This document shows, in pieces, positions 25,399 through 33,725 of a DNA stretch of 64,000 nt. The notes below the pieces were generated by a model that did not search any database, was not told the origin of the DNA, and saw only the letters and a list, made by a program, of their open reading frames with translations. Position 1 is the stretch's first letter. Each line of letters opens with the position of its first letter. The position numbers were made by a program, and so were the translations under genes. This stretch comes from Anaerolineales bacterium (lineage in GTDB: Bacteria; Chloroflexota; Anaerolineae; Anaerolineales; UBA11579): positions 1 to 64,000 of the forward strand of contig CP075526.1 of NCBI GenBank assembly GCA_025808555.1, in the 5' to 3' direction.

Positions 25399-26583
25399 AT
25401 GTCCAATACATCCCAGATCCTCATCGTTGGCGGTGGCACCTTTGGCATCAACACCGCGCTGGAGCTCCGCAGCCGCGGTCACGCCGTGACCCTGCTGGAG
25501 CCTGGCCCCGTTCCGCATCCCGATGCAGCGTCTACGGATATCAGCAAGGTCATCCGTATGGATTACGGGCGCGATGAATTCTATATGGAGATGATGGAAG
25601 AGTCGCTGGCATTGTGGCGCCAGTGGAACCAGGATCTTGGCGAAACAGTGTTCCACGAAACCGGGGTGCTGTACTTCACGCTGGATGGCATGGGGCCGGG
25701 CGACTTTGAATACGAGAGCTACCAGCTGCTGCTCAAGCGCGGCCACACCATCGAGCGGCTGAACTCAGACGAGATCCGCAAGCGCTACCCGGCCTGGAAT
25801 GCAACGATGTATCCGGATGGCTACATCAATCCGCAAGGCGGTTGGTCGCCCAGCGGCCGCGTGGTGACGGTACTGGCCGCTCGGGCGCGCGCCGCCGGCG
25901 TGAACATCATCGAAGGGGCGCGCTTCACCGAACTCATCGAAGATGGCAGCCGCGTCAAAGGCGTGCGCACTGCTGACGGCAGCGAGCACTTCGCCGATAC
26001 GGTGGTGGTGTGCGCTGGCACCTGGACCAGCACACTGCTGCCCTGGCTGCAAGATGTGATCTGGTCGACCGCCCAGCCGGTGATGCACTTCCAGGTGCCG
26101 GCCGCCGAGCTGGCAAGCTACCAGCCGCCGCTGTTCCCGGTGTGGACGGCGGATGTGGGCAAGACCGGCTGGTACGGCTTCCCAGCCCAGGCGGATGGCA
26201 CACTCAAGCTGGCCAACCACGGGCCTGGCTGGCCAATGGACCCCACCCTGCCGCGCATCATGCCCGCCGGAACCGAGGCCATGTTCCGCAAGTTCTTTGC
26301 CGAATCATTGCCGGGTCTCAAAGACGCGCAGCGCACGTTTGAGCGCCTGTGTTTCTATAGCGATACGTTTGACGGGGATTTCTGGATCGATCATGACCCA
26401 GAGCGGCCCGGCCTGGTAGTCAGCACCGGCGGCAGCGGTCACGCCTTCAAGTTCACGCCACTGATTGGGCGCGTAACGGCCGATGTGGTGGAGGGCAAGC
26501 CCAACAAATATGCCCACCGCTTTGCCTGGCGGGAGCGCGGCGAGGTAACCGCCGAAGAAGCACGGTTTGTGGAGAGGAAGTAA
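25399..26583 (+). CDS. FAD-dependent amine oxidase of the DAO/sarcosine oxidase family
   Basis: A 394-residue flavoenzyme. The dinucleotide-binding GGGTFGINTALELRSRGH starts at about residue 10, followed by STDISKVIRMDYG, typical of monomeric sarcosine/N-methyltryptophan oxidases. Near the C-terminus FERLCFYSDTFDGDFWID places a Cys where that family attaches FAD covalently, and GGSGHAFKFTPLIG is the conserved closing motif. It oxidises the N-C bond of an amino acid or N-methyl amine, giving H2O2; the exact substrate is not evident. Confidence 0.9.
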   Translation: MSNTSQILIVGGGTFGINTALELRSRGHAVTLLEPGPVPHPDAASTDISKVIRMDYGRDEFYMEMMEESLALWRQWNQDLGETVFHETGVLYFTLDGMGPGDFEYESYQLLLKRGHTIERLNSDEIRKRYPAWNATMYPDGYINPQGGWSPSGRVVTVLAARARAAGVNIIEGARFTELIEDGSRVKGVRTADGSEHFADTVVVCAGTWTSTLLPWLQDVIWSTAQPVMHFQVPAAELASYQPPLFPVWTADVGKTGWYGFPAQADGTLKLANHGPGWPMDPTLPRIMPAGTEAMFRKFFAESLPGLKDAQRTFERLCFYSDTFDGDFWIDHDPERPGLVVSTGGSGHAFKFTPLIGRVTADVVEGKPNKYAHRFAWRERGEVTAEEARFVERK

Positions 26584-26604
26584 CTCCACAAATAATCAGT
26601 ACCT

Positions 26605-26640
26605 AAAAAGGCCGCAGCATACGCTGCGGCCTTCTTTATT
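26605..26640. terminator. Bidirectional intrinsic terminator
   Basis: GGCCGCAGC-ATAC-GCTGCGGCC (26610-26631) with AAAAA before and TTCTTTATTTT after, between the oxidase and the convergent SPFH gene. Confidence 0.88.
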
Positions 26641-26658
26641 TTGTCCAGATGCTAAAGG

Positions 26659-27693
26659 CTATTCGCCGCCGAGGAATTTCTCCATAGCCTTCTTGGTGAT
26701 GCGGTAGCTGCCGCCCACCTTCTTGGCGCTCAGTTCCTTGGATTCAATGGCAGCGACGATGTCGGCTTCGGTCACCTTCAAGACGTGGGCCGCTTCGGCA
26801 GCGGTCATCACGTCGGGCATGGCAGCGGCCGCCGCGGCGGCCGTGGTGCCAGCGCCCTTGAGGGCTTCGCTCATCACCTGGCCGATACCCACGCCGGCGC
26901 CGATGCCAGCCGTCAGGCCCGCACCGCCGCTGGGGTTGTTAGCCGCCTCGCGCATGGCGTCAGCCGCCTGCAGCTGCGTGTAAGTGGCACTATCCAGCAA
27001 GCCCATGCTGCGCAACGCCTCGGCCGTGGTGGCCGAAGGCGTCATGTTGGCGATCACGAAGGCTTTCAGGGTCAGGCCGCGGGCTTCAAAGTCATCCTGC
27101 GCTTTGGCACGCACGGCGGCGCTGATTTCTTCCTGATTGCCGATGATGTCCTGCACGGTGGTGTACTTGCCCTTCATCTCACCCAACAGGTCAGAGAAGG
27201 AGCGCAGCAAACGCGAGCGCAGATCGTTCTCGATGTCCACGGTGTCGTACACGCCCTGCGTGCCTACGACCTGGGTCACGAACTGCTGCGGGTCTTCAAC
27301 GGAATAGGCATAGGTGCCGAAGCCCTGCAGCAGCAGCCAGCCCAGGCCCACGCCAGGGGTCTGCATGACGATAGGTTGCGGAGTGCCCCACTTGCGGTCG
27401 AGGAACTCGCGTCGGGAGACGAAGTAGACCTCGGCCGTGAAGGGGCTGCGATCATTGAAGGCCTTGCCAACCAGATCGATGAGCAGCGGCACGTTGGCGG
27501 TGGCGATGGTGTGGCGGCCGGGCTTGAAGACATCCAGCGCTTTGCCGTCACGGAAGAAGACCGCGCTCTGCGATTCGCGCACGATCACCTGAGAGCCAAT
27601 ACGGAAGTCACCCGCGCCGCTCTCCGGGAAGCGATGGACGATCTCTTCCTTCATCTCATTGGGATATTCAATTACATCAAAAATGCGAGCCAT
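26659..27693 (-). CDS. SPFH/band-7 protein with C-terminal helix-turn-helix domain
   Basis: A 344-residue protein. Residues 1 to about 215 are an SPFH domain of the YdjI/virion-core-like type (VIEYPNEMKEEIVHRFPE, GSQVIVRESQSAVFFRDGKALD). A Gly/Ala-rich linker (GGAGLTAGIGAGVGIGQ) leads to a final 50-residue excisionase/MerR-like helix-turn-helix (MTAAEAAHVLKVTEADIVAAI, SYRITKKAMEKFL). Relatives usually end in a zinc ribbon or SHOCT domain, so this ending is notable. AGGAG is better spaced for the ATG at 27693 than for 27699. The protein probably forms oligomers near membranes. Confidence 0.85.
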   Translation of the reverse strand: MARIFDVIEYPNEMKEEIVHRFPESGAGDFRIGSQVIVRESQSAVFFRDGKALDVFKPGRHTIATANVPLLIDLVGKAFNDRSPFTAEVYFVSRREFLDRKWGTPQPIVMQTPGVGLGWLLLQGFGTYAYSVEDPQQFVTQVVGTQGVYDTVDIENDLRSRLLRSFSDLLGEMKGKYTTVQDIIGNQEEISAAVRAKAQDDFEARGLTLKAFVIANMTPSATTAEALRSMGLLDSATYTQLQAADAMREAANNPSGGAGLTAGIGAGVGIGQVMSEALKGAGTTAAAAAAAMPDVMTAAEAAHVLKVTEADIVAAIESKELSAKKVGGSYRITKKAMEKFLGGE

Positions 27694-27720
27694 GGTCATT
27701 CTCCTCTTGAGCGGTCAGCC

Positions 27721-28245
27721 TTATTCGGCTGCCTGGGCAGTGATCACTTCACTTCGCTGATCGAACGCGGCCACCAGGTCACGGCTTTGCGTGACCACGT
27801 TGCGCACAGCGGCATCCATGCCGTCTGTGCCCACCGAGGCTGCTACGTTCTGTACGCCGCGCTCGATGCTCTCGGCGTGGCTTACCAGCGCCAGGTCATA
27901 GTCATACAGGCGAGCCAGCTCATCTGCGTTGATCTTGATGGCGTCGAAGAAGCTGCTGTTGCCGTAGGCGGCGGTGCGCACTTTGTCAATGAAGGTTTGC
28001 AGCTTGGTAGCCGCCCCTTCCAGGTCGTCAATATACTTGAGCTCCTGAGCGGCGGCGAGGTCCTTCTGCACGTTGCTCAATTCCTTGCGAATGGCCTCGA
28101 ACCTGTCGGCCAGATTTTCGCGCAGAATTTTGTCTGCGGCGCGGCGGTTCTCCCGCTCAATGTAGCCTGAAAAACCAGGCAGTTTGCTGGCCAGCATGCG
28201 AAATGGATCTTGGTCTGCGGTTACTTGATCGAACAAATCACTCAT
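27721..28245 (-). CDS. Coiled-coil protein paired with the SPFH gene
   Basis: A 174-residue, largely helical acidic protein of no family I can name. IERENRRAADKILRENLADRFEAIRKEL and NVQKDLAAAQEL form a predicted coiled coil, and a helical C-terminal half follows. It starts at ATG 28245 with GTGAGG upstream and precedes the SPFH gene by 27 bp, so the two are almost certainly one operon and probably one complex. Confidence 0.7.
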   Translation of the reverse strand: MSDLFDQVTADQDPFRMLASKLPGFSGYIERENRRAADKILRENLADRFEAIRKELSNVQKDLAAAQELKYIDDLEGAATKLQTFIDKVRTAAYGNSSFFDAIKINADELARLYDYDLALVSHAESIERGVQNVAASVGTDGMDAAVRNVVTQSRDLVAAFDQRSEVITAQAAE

Positions 28246-28350
28246 GTTTAGCCTCACTCTGCACGGTTAACGTACATCGAAATGATTATACGACACTTAG
28301 CATATGCGTTTTGTAAACATTGGACGGGTCTGCCTCAGGGCAAGGCAGGA

Positions 28351-28398
28351 GATTGCTTCGTTCGCGCTGCTACGCAGCGCAGTCCTAGCAATGACGGA
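28351..28398. repeat. Hairpin repeat, GATTGCTTCG...GCAATGACGG family, copy 2
   Basis: Stem GCGCTGC-TAC-GCAGCGC (28364-28380), with an outer pair ATTGCT/AGCAAT. It matches 10655-10705. The rest of the 28258-28429 gap shows nothing further. Confidence 0.75.
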
Positions 28399-28429
28399 CC
28401 GCTAGAGCCTATAGTAAAATCAGCCCATC

Positions 28430-29869
28430 ATGACTGCTGAAGCCCCCTCCTCCATCCTCTCCGCCCTCGGCGCCGCGGCTGCCCATTACAGCGATGGCGC
28501 CATCCACATCACAGACGAAAACGCAGTGCGCAGCCACATCGGCCAGCTGGTACGCCTCGCCGGCCTCGGCAGCGAGACCGAGCAGGCCTGGGCCCGTTAC
28601 CTGGTGCGCCTGATCGCTTTGGAGCTGGGCGCAGTGCCGGCCAGCATTCATGACCTATACATGGCCCGCGGCCGTGGCGAGGTGCCCCCCACCTTCACCG
28701 TGCCGGCCATGAACCTGCGCGTGCTGGCCTTTGAAGCGGCTCGCGCCGTGTTCCGCGTGGCCCGTCGACTGGATGCGGGGGCCTTTATCTTCGAGATCGC
28801 CCGCTCTGAGATCGGCTATACCGCTCAACGCCCGGCTGAGTACGCCGCTAATATTCTGGGCGCGGCCATCGCCGAGGGCTACCGTGGCCCGGTCTTCATT
28901 CAGGGCGACCATTTCCAGATCTCGGCTTCGCGCTATAAGCAGGACCCCGATAAAGAGATCGCCGCGGTGGAGGAGCTGACCGCCGAAGCCATGCAGGCCG
29001 GCTTCTTCAACATTGACGTGGACACCTCAACCCTGGTGGATATTCACCTGGAGGGCGAGCGCGCCCAGCAAGCCATGAACGCCGAGCTCTCGGCGCACTT
29101 CACGCAGTTCATCCGCCAGCACGAGCCCGCCGGCGTCACCGTTTCGGTGGGCGGCGAGATCGGCGAGGTAGGCAGCCAGAACTCCACCGAGGAGGAGCTG
29201 CGGGCCTATGTGGATGGCTACCAGGAAGCCCTGGCAGCCAAGAACGGTTCCGCCTCTGGCGGGAGCAGCCTGGAGGGGTTGAGCAAGATCAGCATCCAAA
29301 CCGGCACATCCCACGGCGGCGTTGTGCTGCCGGATGGCAGCGTGGCCCAGGTCAAGGTGGACTTCGATACCCTGCTGCACCTCAGCCGCGTGGCGCGCAG
29401 CTATGGTTACGCCGGCGCGGTGCAGCACGGCGCCAGCACGCTGCCGCAGGACGCCTTCGGCAAGTTTGTGGAGGCCGAAGCCTGCGAGGTGCACCTGGCC
29501 ACCAACTTCCAGAACATGGTGTTTGAGCGCCTGCCCAAGCCGCTCCTCAGCGCCATCTATGCCTACGTCAACAAGCACTACAGCGTTGACCGCAAGGCCA
29601 ACCACACCAACGAGCAGTTCCTGTACGAAAACCGCAAGCGCGCCATTGGCCCGTTCAAGGAAGCGATGTGGGATCTGGCGGCCGAGGATCGCGTCAAGAT
29701 CACCGGCGCATGGGAAGAGCAGTTCGCCACGCTGTTCGATCTGCTGGCCCTGCCAGGCACGCGCCGCTACGTTGAGCAGACTACGAATCCGGCCAAGGTG
29801 GCCCCGCAGCGCAGTTTCTACTTCGGCAAGGAAGCCGAGCAGGAAGAAGTCAAAGACCTGTCCGATTAA
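28430..29869 (+). CDS. Class II fructose/tagatose-bisphosphate aldolase-like protein
   Basis: A 479-residue protein, longer than standard class II aldolases of about 300. IQGDHFQIS followed by EELTAEAMQAGFFNIDVDTSTLVD resembles the KbaZ/GatZ and FbaA barrels, EIGEVG is the conserved metal-site strand, and KISIQTGTSHGG and AGAVQHGASTLP are the phosphate-binding loops. It is expected to cleave or form a sugar bisphosphate, but the classical HxDHG zinc motif is modified, so substrate and activity are uncertain. It stands alone, with a repeat on each side. Confidence 0.82.
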   Translation: MTAEAPSSILSALGAAAAHYSDGAIHITDENAVRSHIGQLVRLAGLGSETEQAWARYLVRLIALELGAVPASIHDLYMARGRGEVPPTFTVPAMNLRVLAFEAARAVFRVARRLDAGAFIFEIARSEIGYTAQRPAEYAANILGAAIAEGYRGPVFIQGDHFQISASRYKQDPDKEIAAVEELTAEAMQAGFFNIDVDTSTLVDIHLEGERAQQAMNAELSAHFTQFIRQHEPAGVTVSVGGEIGEVGSQNSTEEELRAYVDGYQEALAAKNGSASGGSSLEGLSKISIQTGTSHGGVVLPDGSVAQVKVDFDTLLHLSRVARSYGYAGAVQHGASTLPQDAFGKFVEAEACEVHLATNFQNMVFERLPKPLLSAIYAYVNKHYSVDRKANHTNEQFLYENRKRAIGPFKEAMWDLAAEDRVKITGAWEEQFATLFDLLALPGTRRYVEQTTNPAKVAPQRSFYFGKEAEQEEVKDLSD

Positions 29870-29874
29870 TCTCA

Positions 29875-29935
29875 CCGCAGATGAACGCAGATTCACGCTG
29901 ATGCAGGTCTTGTATCTGCGTTCACGTGCAGCGAA
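29875..29935. repeat. Interspersed inverted repeat, CAGATGAACGCAG family
   Basis: CGCAGATGAACGCAG is mirrored imperfectly by TATCTGCGTTCACG. Divergent copy of the repeat at 2790-2845. Confidence 0.5.
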
Positions 29936-29959
29936 ACCATGCATGTCTATAACTGAATA

Positions 29960-30475
29960 ATGTCAACCAACCCACAGAAATTTAGCAAGACCCGCTACCA
30001 GTTCATCCCGCGCGTGCTGGTGTTCTTGACGCGTGGGGATGAAGTGCTGCTGATGAAACGCGCCGATGACCGCCCGGTCTTCCCCGGCCTATACAATGGT
30101 TTGGGCGGGCATGTGGAGCGCAGCGAGAGCGTGCTGGCGGCGGCCTACCGCGAGATTGAAGAAGAGTCTGGACTGCGGCCACAACGCCTGTGGCTATGCG
30201 CAAACGTGGCGATCGATACGGGCGACCCCGAGGTGGGCATCCACATGAGTGTGTTCTGCGGGCCGGCCCCGCAGGATGGCGAACTGCGCCAATCCAGCGA
30301 GGGGACGCTGCAATGGGTCAAAGTGGCCGAGCTGGCTGACCTGGCCATGGTGGAGGACATCCCCACCCTGCTGCCCAAGGTGCTGGCTGTCCCGCCAGGC
30401 GGCGCGCCGCTGTGGGCCTTGTACATCTACAACGCCGCCGGCGAACTGCATATGCATTTTGAAGTAACAGAATAG
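29960..30475 (+). CDS. Nudix hydrolase
   Basis: A 171-residue Nudix protein that hydrolyses a nucleoside diphosphate derivative. The box is complete: GGHVERSESVLAAAYREIEEE with SGL following, so the metal-binding REIEEE is intact. The surroundings (YQFIPRVLVFLTRGDEVLLMKRA at the start) resemble MutT/8-oxo-dGTPase-like members. Substrate is not determined. It is convergent with the TolB-like gene 9 bp away, with no terminator visible between. Confidence 0.92.
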   Translation: MSTNPQKFSKTRYQFIPRVLVFLTRGDEVLLMKRADDRPVFPGLYNGLGGHVERSESVLAAAYREIEEESGLRPQRLWLCANVAIDTGDPEVGIHMSVFCGPAPQDGELRQSSEGTLQWVKVAELADLAMVEDIPTLLPKVLAVPPGGAPLWALYIYNAAGELHMHFEVTE

Positions 30476-30484
30476 CTGAACGGC

Positions 30485-31528
30485 TTACGGCCCCCAGCGC
30501 GGCTGCCAATCACAAATGTCGTTGGTGGTCAGGCGGCGGGCATCCGAACCATCCACGCGCATCACATAAATTTCGCAGCCCAGATCCTGGCGCGGATTGT
30601 CGCGATAGGACATGAACGTAAGCCAATGCCCATCGGGTGAGAAGCTGGGTGCCAGGTTGTTGCCGCCATCCGTCAGTTGCACCACGTTCTCGCCGTTAGT
30701 ATCGAAGACGTAAATATCCCGGTCCCACGAGCTGCCCAGGTAAGTCGCCAGCAAGCCATCGACAGACCAATCATTGCGACCGCGTAGCCCGCTCAGATCG
30801 GTCACCTGGCGGGTCTGCGAACCGTCTGCGTTGATCATGAACAACTGCGGGAAGCCATTGGTCTCCGAGGCGAAGAGGATGCGGGCGCTATCCGGCGACC
30901 AGACCGGGTCCCAGCCGCCGCCGCGGCGCTGGGTGAGTTGCAACGCGCCGGAGCCATCCCGCCGCATGCTCCAGATATTGTGGCTGGCCGGGTACTGCTG
31001 GCCGTCCAGGATCGCATAGAACACGATCCAGCGTCCATCTGGCGAAGCGGTGGGAGCGTAAGCGCTGATGTTATTGAACTCGGTGAGCTGTGTCAGCTGA
31101 TCCGTGGCCAGTTCGTATTCATAGATCTGGTAACGCCCAGTGCGGTCAGACACGAACAACACATACTGCCCATCCGGCGTGATGGAGGGAAAGAAGTCAT
31201 CATACTGGCCGCCCTGGGTCAGGGTGCGCGGGTCACTGCCATCGGCGTTCATGATGCAGATCTGGTTGCGGCCCGACTGTTTGCTGTACTGGCACACGTA
31301 GACGATCTTGCCGCGCGGCCGCCCGCCGGGCTCAAAGGTGGGCGTAGGCGTGGGCGGCACTTCGGTGGCGGTGGGCGGCGTGCTGAATGGCCGCGCCGTC
31401 AGCGTGGCGGCGATGGCGGTTTGCACCGGGTTGCCAGCTTCGGATGCAGGCGTGCAGGCCGCCAGCAGCGCGGCAAGCAGCGCCAGCAGCCAGACGCGCA
31501 AGGTTTTGCCTAGGCGGCGTTGCTCCAT
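30485..31528 (-). CDS. TolB-like beta-propeller lipoprotein
   Basis: A 347-residue lipoprotein. The signal peptide ends LLAAC with the lipidated Cys at residue 25, followed by a Pro/Thr-rich linker and then repeated PD40 blades such as IMNADGSDPRTLTQGG, SPDGRWIVFY, SPDSARILFASE, MINADGSQTRQVTD and SPDGHWLTFMSY. Such propellers usually mediate protein contacts at the outer face of the membrane. I use the ATG at 31528, which gives a proper lipoprotein signal; it overlaps the end of the DUF456 gene by 19 bp, so the two are probably coupled. Confidence 0.88.
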   Translation of the reverse strand: MEQRRLGKTLRVWLLALLAALLAACTPASEAGNPVQTAIAATLTARPFSTPPTATEVPPTPTPTFEPGGRPRGKIVYVCQYSKQSGRNQICIMNADGSDPRTLTQGGQYDDFFPSITPDGQYVLFVSDRTGRYQIYEYELATDQLTQLTEFNNISAYAPTASPDGRWIVFYAILDGQQYPASHNIWSMRRDGSGALQLTQRRGGGWDPVWSPDSARILFASETNGFPQLFMINADGSQTRQVTDLSGLRGRNDWSVDGLLATYLGSSWDRDIYVFDTNGENVVQLTDGGNNLAPSFSPDGHWLTFMSYRDNPRQDLGCEIYVMRVDGSDARRLTTNDICDWQPRWGP

Positions 31529-32025
31529 ACCCACATGCCCCACACGATGATCATTACAACGCCAATGCCAAAGCGCGCCAGGAAGGACCAGCCCCAGCCA
31601 ACGGCCAGGCCGCGGGTGGTCTTGAACGCCCGTCTCCAGTCGCGATGCCGCCACCATTCAGAAGCGGCCAGGCCCAGCGGGGCGCCGATCAGGCCGCCGA
31701 ATGGCGGGAAGAACAACGTGCCCAGCACGCCGGCCGTGGCGGCCCAGAACAAGCTCCACCACGAGGCGCCGCTGCGCAGCGCCTCTTTGCCCATCAGGAC
31801 ATTGTCCACCAGCGAGCAGGCGATCATCAGCAAAGTGATGATGATGAAGAACACCCAGCCCCAGGTGCTGAAGCCGGCGGCGAGGCCATAGAACAGCGCG
31901 CCGATCCAGATGATGACCCCGCCTGGAAAGATGGGGATGATCAAACCAAACAGGCCTACAAACATCAAAATGAACGGCAGGCCGATCTGTAGAAAGCGGG
32001 TCAATATTTCAGAAAATTCAGTCAC
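31510..32025 (-). CDS. DUF456 family membrane protein
   Basis: A 171-residue protein with about five hydrophobic helices. The family hallmarks are GLIIPIFPGGVIIWIGALFYG near the start and FFPPFGGLIGAPLGLAA in the middle. The family is uncharacterised. Its start lies immediately next to the serS stop, so it can be read from the T-box-controlled serS transcript. Confidence 0.88.
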   Translation of the reverse strand: MTEFSEILTRFLQIGLPFILMFVGLFGLIIPIFPGGVIIWIGALFYGLAAGFSTWGWVFFIIITLLMIACSLVDNVLMGKEALRSGASWWSLFWAATAGVLGTLFFPPFGGLIGAPLGLAASEWWRHRDWRRAFKTTRGLAVGWGWSFLARFGIGVVMIIVWGMWVWSNAA

Positions 32026-33300
32026 CTAACCTCCAGCGGAGATTTTCTTAATCCCGCCCATCCAGGGTCGCAGCACTTCCGGAACGATCACCGAGCCATC
32101 GGCCTGTTGGTAGTTCTCCAGCACGCCGATCAGTGTGCGCGGCAATCCCAGGCCGGAGCCGTTGATGGTGTGCAGGAAGCGGCTGCCCTTTTCACCATCG
32201 GGGCGGTACTTGATGGCCGCCCGGCGGGCTTGAAAGTCTCCTACACGAGATATAGACGAAACTTCGAGCCATTCGTTGCAGCCCGCCGCCCAGATCTCGA
32301 TGTCATAGCTGATGTGGGCCGACTCGCTGGTATCGCCAGCCGCTTTCAGCAGCAGGCGATACGGCAGCCCCAGCGCCTGGCAAGTAGCCTCGGCGTCGGC
32401 CACCATCTGTTCGAACTCGGCCTCAGACTGGTCGGGCGTGGTGAACTTATACATTTCTACCTTATCGAACTGGTGACCACGCTTGATACCGCGCACATCC
32501 CGCCCGGCGCTCATCTTCTCGCGGCGGAAACACGGCGAATAGGCCGTATAGCGCAGCGGTAGCTGTTCTTCGGGCAGGATCTGGCCCATGTGCAGGCCGG
32601 TCAGTGGCACCTCGGCCGTGGGGATCATGTACAAGTCTTCCTCGGCGTCCTTGTAGAGGTTCTCCTTGAACTTGGGCAGCTGCCCGGCGCCATACAGGGT
32701 CTCGCCCTTGACCATGAAGGGCGTGTATTTCTCGGTGTAGCCCTGGCGGGTATGCAGATCCAGCATCCAGGCGATCAGGGCACGCTGTAGGCGGGCGCCA
32801 GCCCCGCTAAGGACGTAGAAACGGCTGCCGGTGACCCGCACGCCGGCATCAAAGTCAATGATGCCCAGCTGCTCGCCCAGCTCCCAGTGCGGCTTGGGTT
32901 CAAAGCTAAATGCGGGCTTGTCGCCCCATTCCTTGGCGACGATGTTGTTCTCCTCGCCGCCGGCCGGCACCTTTTCCTCAACGATGTTAGGGATCACCGA
33001 GATGGTCGCGTCAAAATCTGCATCCACAGCAGCCAAATCCGCATCGAGCGCGGCGATCTTGTCGCCAACGACACGCATTTCTGCAATGCGAGCGTCCTTG
33101 GCGGTCTTGTCCTTCATCGTGCTGATCTCTTTAGAGACGGCGTTACGCTCGGCCTTCAGCACCTCGACCTCTTTGAGCAGGTCGCGGCGGCGTGCATCCA
33201 GCCCAACGGCCTGGTCCACCAGGGCCGGGTCCATATTGCGCTTGATCAGGCTGGCCTTGACCAGTTCAGGGTTTTCACGAATCAAATTGATGTCCAGCAT
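32026..33300 (-). CDS. serS: Serine--tRNA ligase
   Basis: It charges tRNA-Ser with serine in the cytoplasm. The 424 residues comprise the N-terminal coiled-coil arm (MLDINLIRENPELVKASL; DARRRDLLKEVEVLKAERNAVSKEI) and a class II catalytic core with motif 2 CFRREKMSAGRDVRGIKRGHQF and motif 3 NGSGLGLPRTLIGVLE. AAGGAG precedes the ATG at 33300. The upstream leader is a T-box element, so expression should respond to uncharged tRNA-Ser. DUF456 and the propeller lipoprotein follow without a visible terminator. Confidence 0.97.
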   Translation of the reverse strand: MLDINLIRENPELVKASLIKRNMDPALVDQAVGLDARRRDLLKEVEVLKAERNAVSKEISTMKDKTAKDARIAEMRVVGDKIAALDADLAAVDADFDATISVIPNIVEEKVPAGGEENNIVAKEWGDKPAFSFEPKPHWELGEQLGIIDFDAGVRVTGSRFYVLSGAGARLQRALIAWMLDLHTRQGYTEKYTPFMVKGETLYGAGQLPKFKENLYKDAEEDLYMIPTAEVPLTGLHMGQILPEEQLPLRYTAYSPCFRREKMSAGRDVRGIKRGHQFDKVEMYKFTTPDQSEAEFEQMVADAEATCQALGLPYRLLLKAAGDTSESAHISYDIEIWAAGCNEWLEVSSISRVGDFQARRAAIKYRPDGEKGSRFLHTINGSGLGLPRTLIGVLENYQQADGSVIVPEVLRPWMGGIKKISAGG

Positions 33301-33307
33301 AGGTCTC

Positions 33308-33541
33308 CTTAACAAAAAACGCCCCATTCCTTTGCAGGACGGGGGCGCCGTGGTGCCACCTGCATTTGTGTGCGCCAGCCTGCGGTGCACACCTCAATTT
33401 TCGCGTTATCGGGCGAACCCGCTGCCTTTCGGCAGGCCAGCTACCGCAAAATGCGGGCGGAGTGGAAAGCGGGCGGTCTCTGCTGCCTTGCATCCACCGG
33501 CAGCTTGCTGGGAGAGACTGCGCTCGCGTAGTTCCGCAGGC
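33308..33541 (-). promoter_or_regulatory. T-box riboswitch leader of serS
   Basis: Read on the minus strand, the leader holds a Stem I with an apical GGUGGAUGCAAGGC region, then the T-box core AGGTGGCACCACGG (33348-33361), then a terminator CGCCCCCGTCC...GGGGCG followed by TTTTTTGTT. Uncharged tRNA would pair with the T-box bulge and stabilise the antiterminator. In the descending side of Stem I, the loop between CGCU and UCCGC reads UUCCAC; this offers UCC (Ser) followed by A as the specifier (33464-33466). The specifier call is my inference from pairing by eye. Confidence 0.88.
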
Positions 33542-33549
33542 GTGAAAGG

Positions 33550-33579
33550 ATTATAGCAGAGAACCCTGACCGCGCGTCA
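33550..33579 (-). promoter_or_regulatory. Promoter of the serS T-box leader
   Basis: On the minus strand, TATAAT (33550-33555) lies 18 bp after ATGACG (33574-33579). The start site falls just before the Stem I sequence. Confidence 0.65.
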
Positions 33580-33584
33580 TGATC

Positions 33585-33718
33585 GTGCATCCCGAGCGTA
33601 GAGAGGATCCTCTTAGCTTCAATCAGTAAGAGGCTCGAGCGGCAAAGCGACATGTCATTCCGAACTAGCGGTGTAGCGCCACAAAACGGCGCTAGCGCGA
33701 GAGGGGGGAATGACGGGG
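33585..33718. repeat. Interspersed repeat remnants upstream of serS
   Basis: TGCATCCCGAGCGTAGAGAGG belongs to the CCCGAGCG family (other copies near 45771, 59713, 60084). It is followed by TGTCATTCCGAA, a hairpin GGCGCTAGCGC-like stretch, and GGAATGACGG, a CATTCC...GGAATG inverted pair. No coding sequence is seen. Confidence 0.6.
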
Positions 33719-33725
33719 AGACAGA

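Noticed and set aside
16680-25400. Genomic island with integrase around the AT-rich glycan block
   Set aside because: No integrase, transposase, tRNA or direct repeat borders are visible; only composition differs, so acquisition is left as an inference.
26785-28170. Long open frame on the plus strand across the SPFH and coiled-coil genes
   Set aside because: It spans two well supported minus-strand genes and their intergenic gap, and has no recognisable domain.
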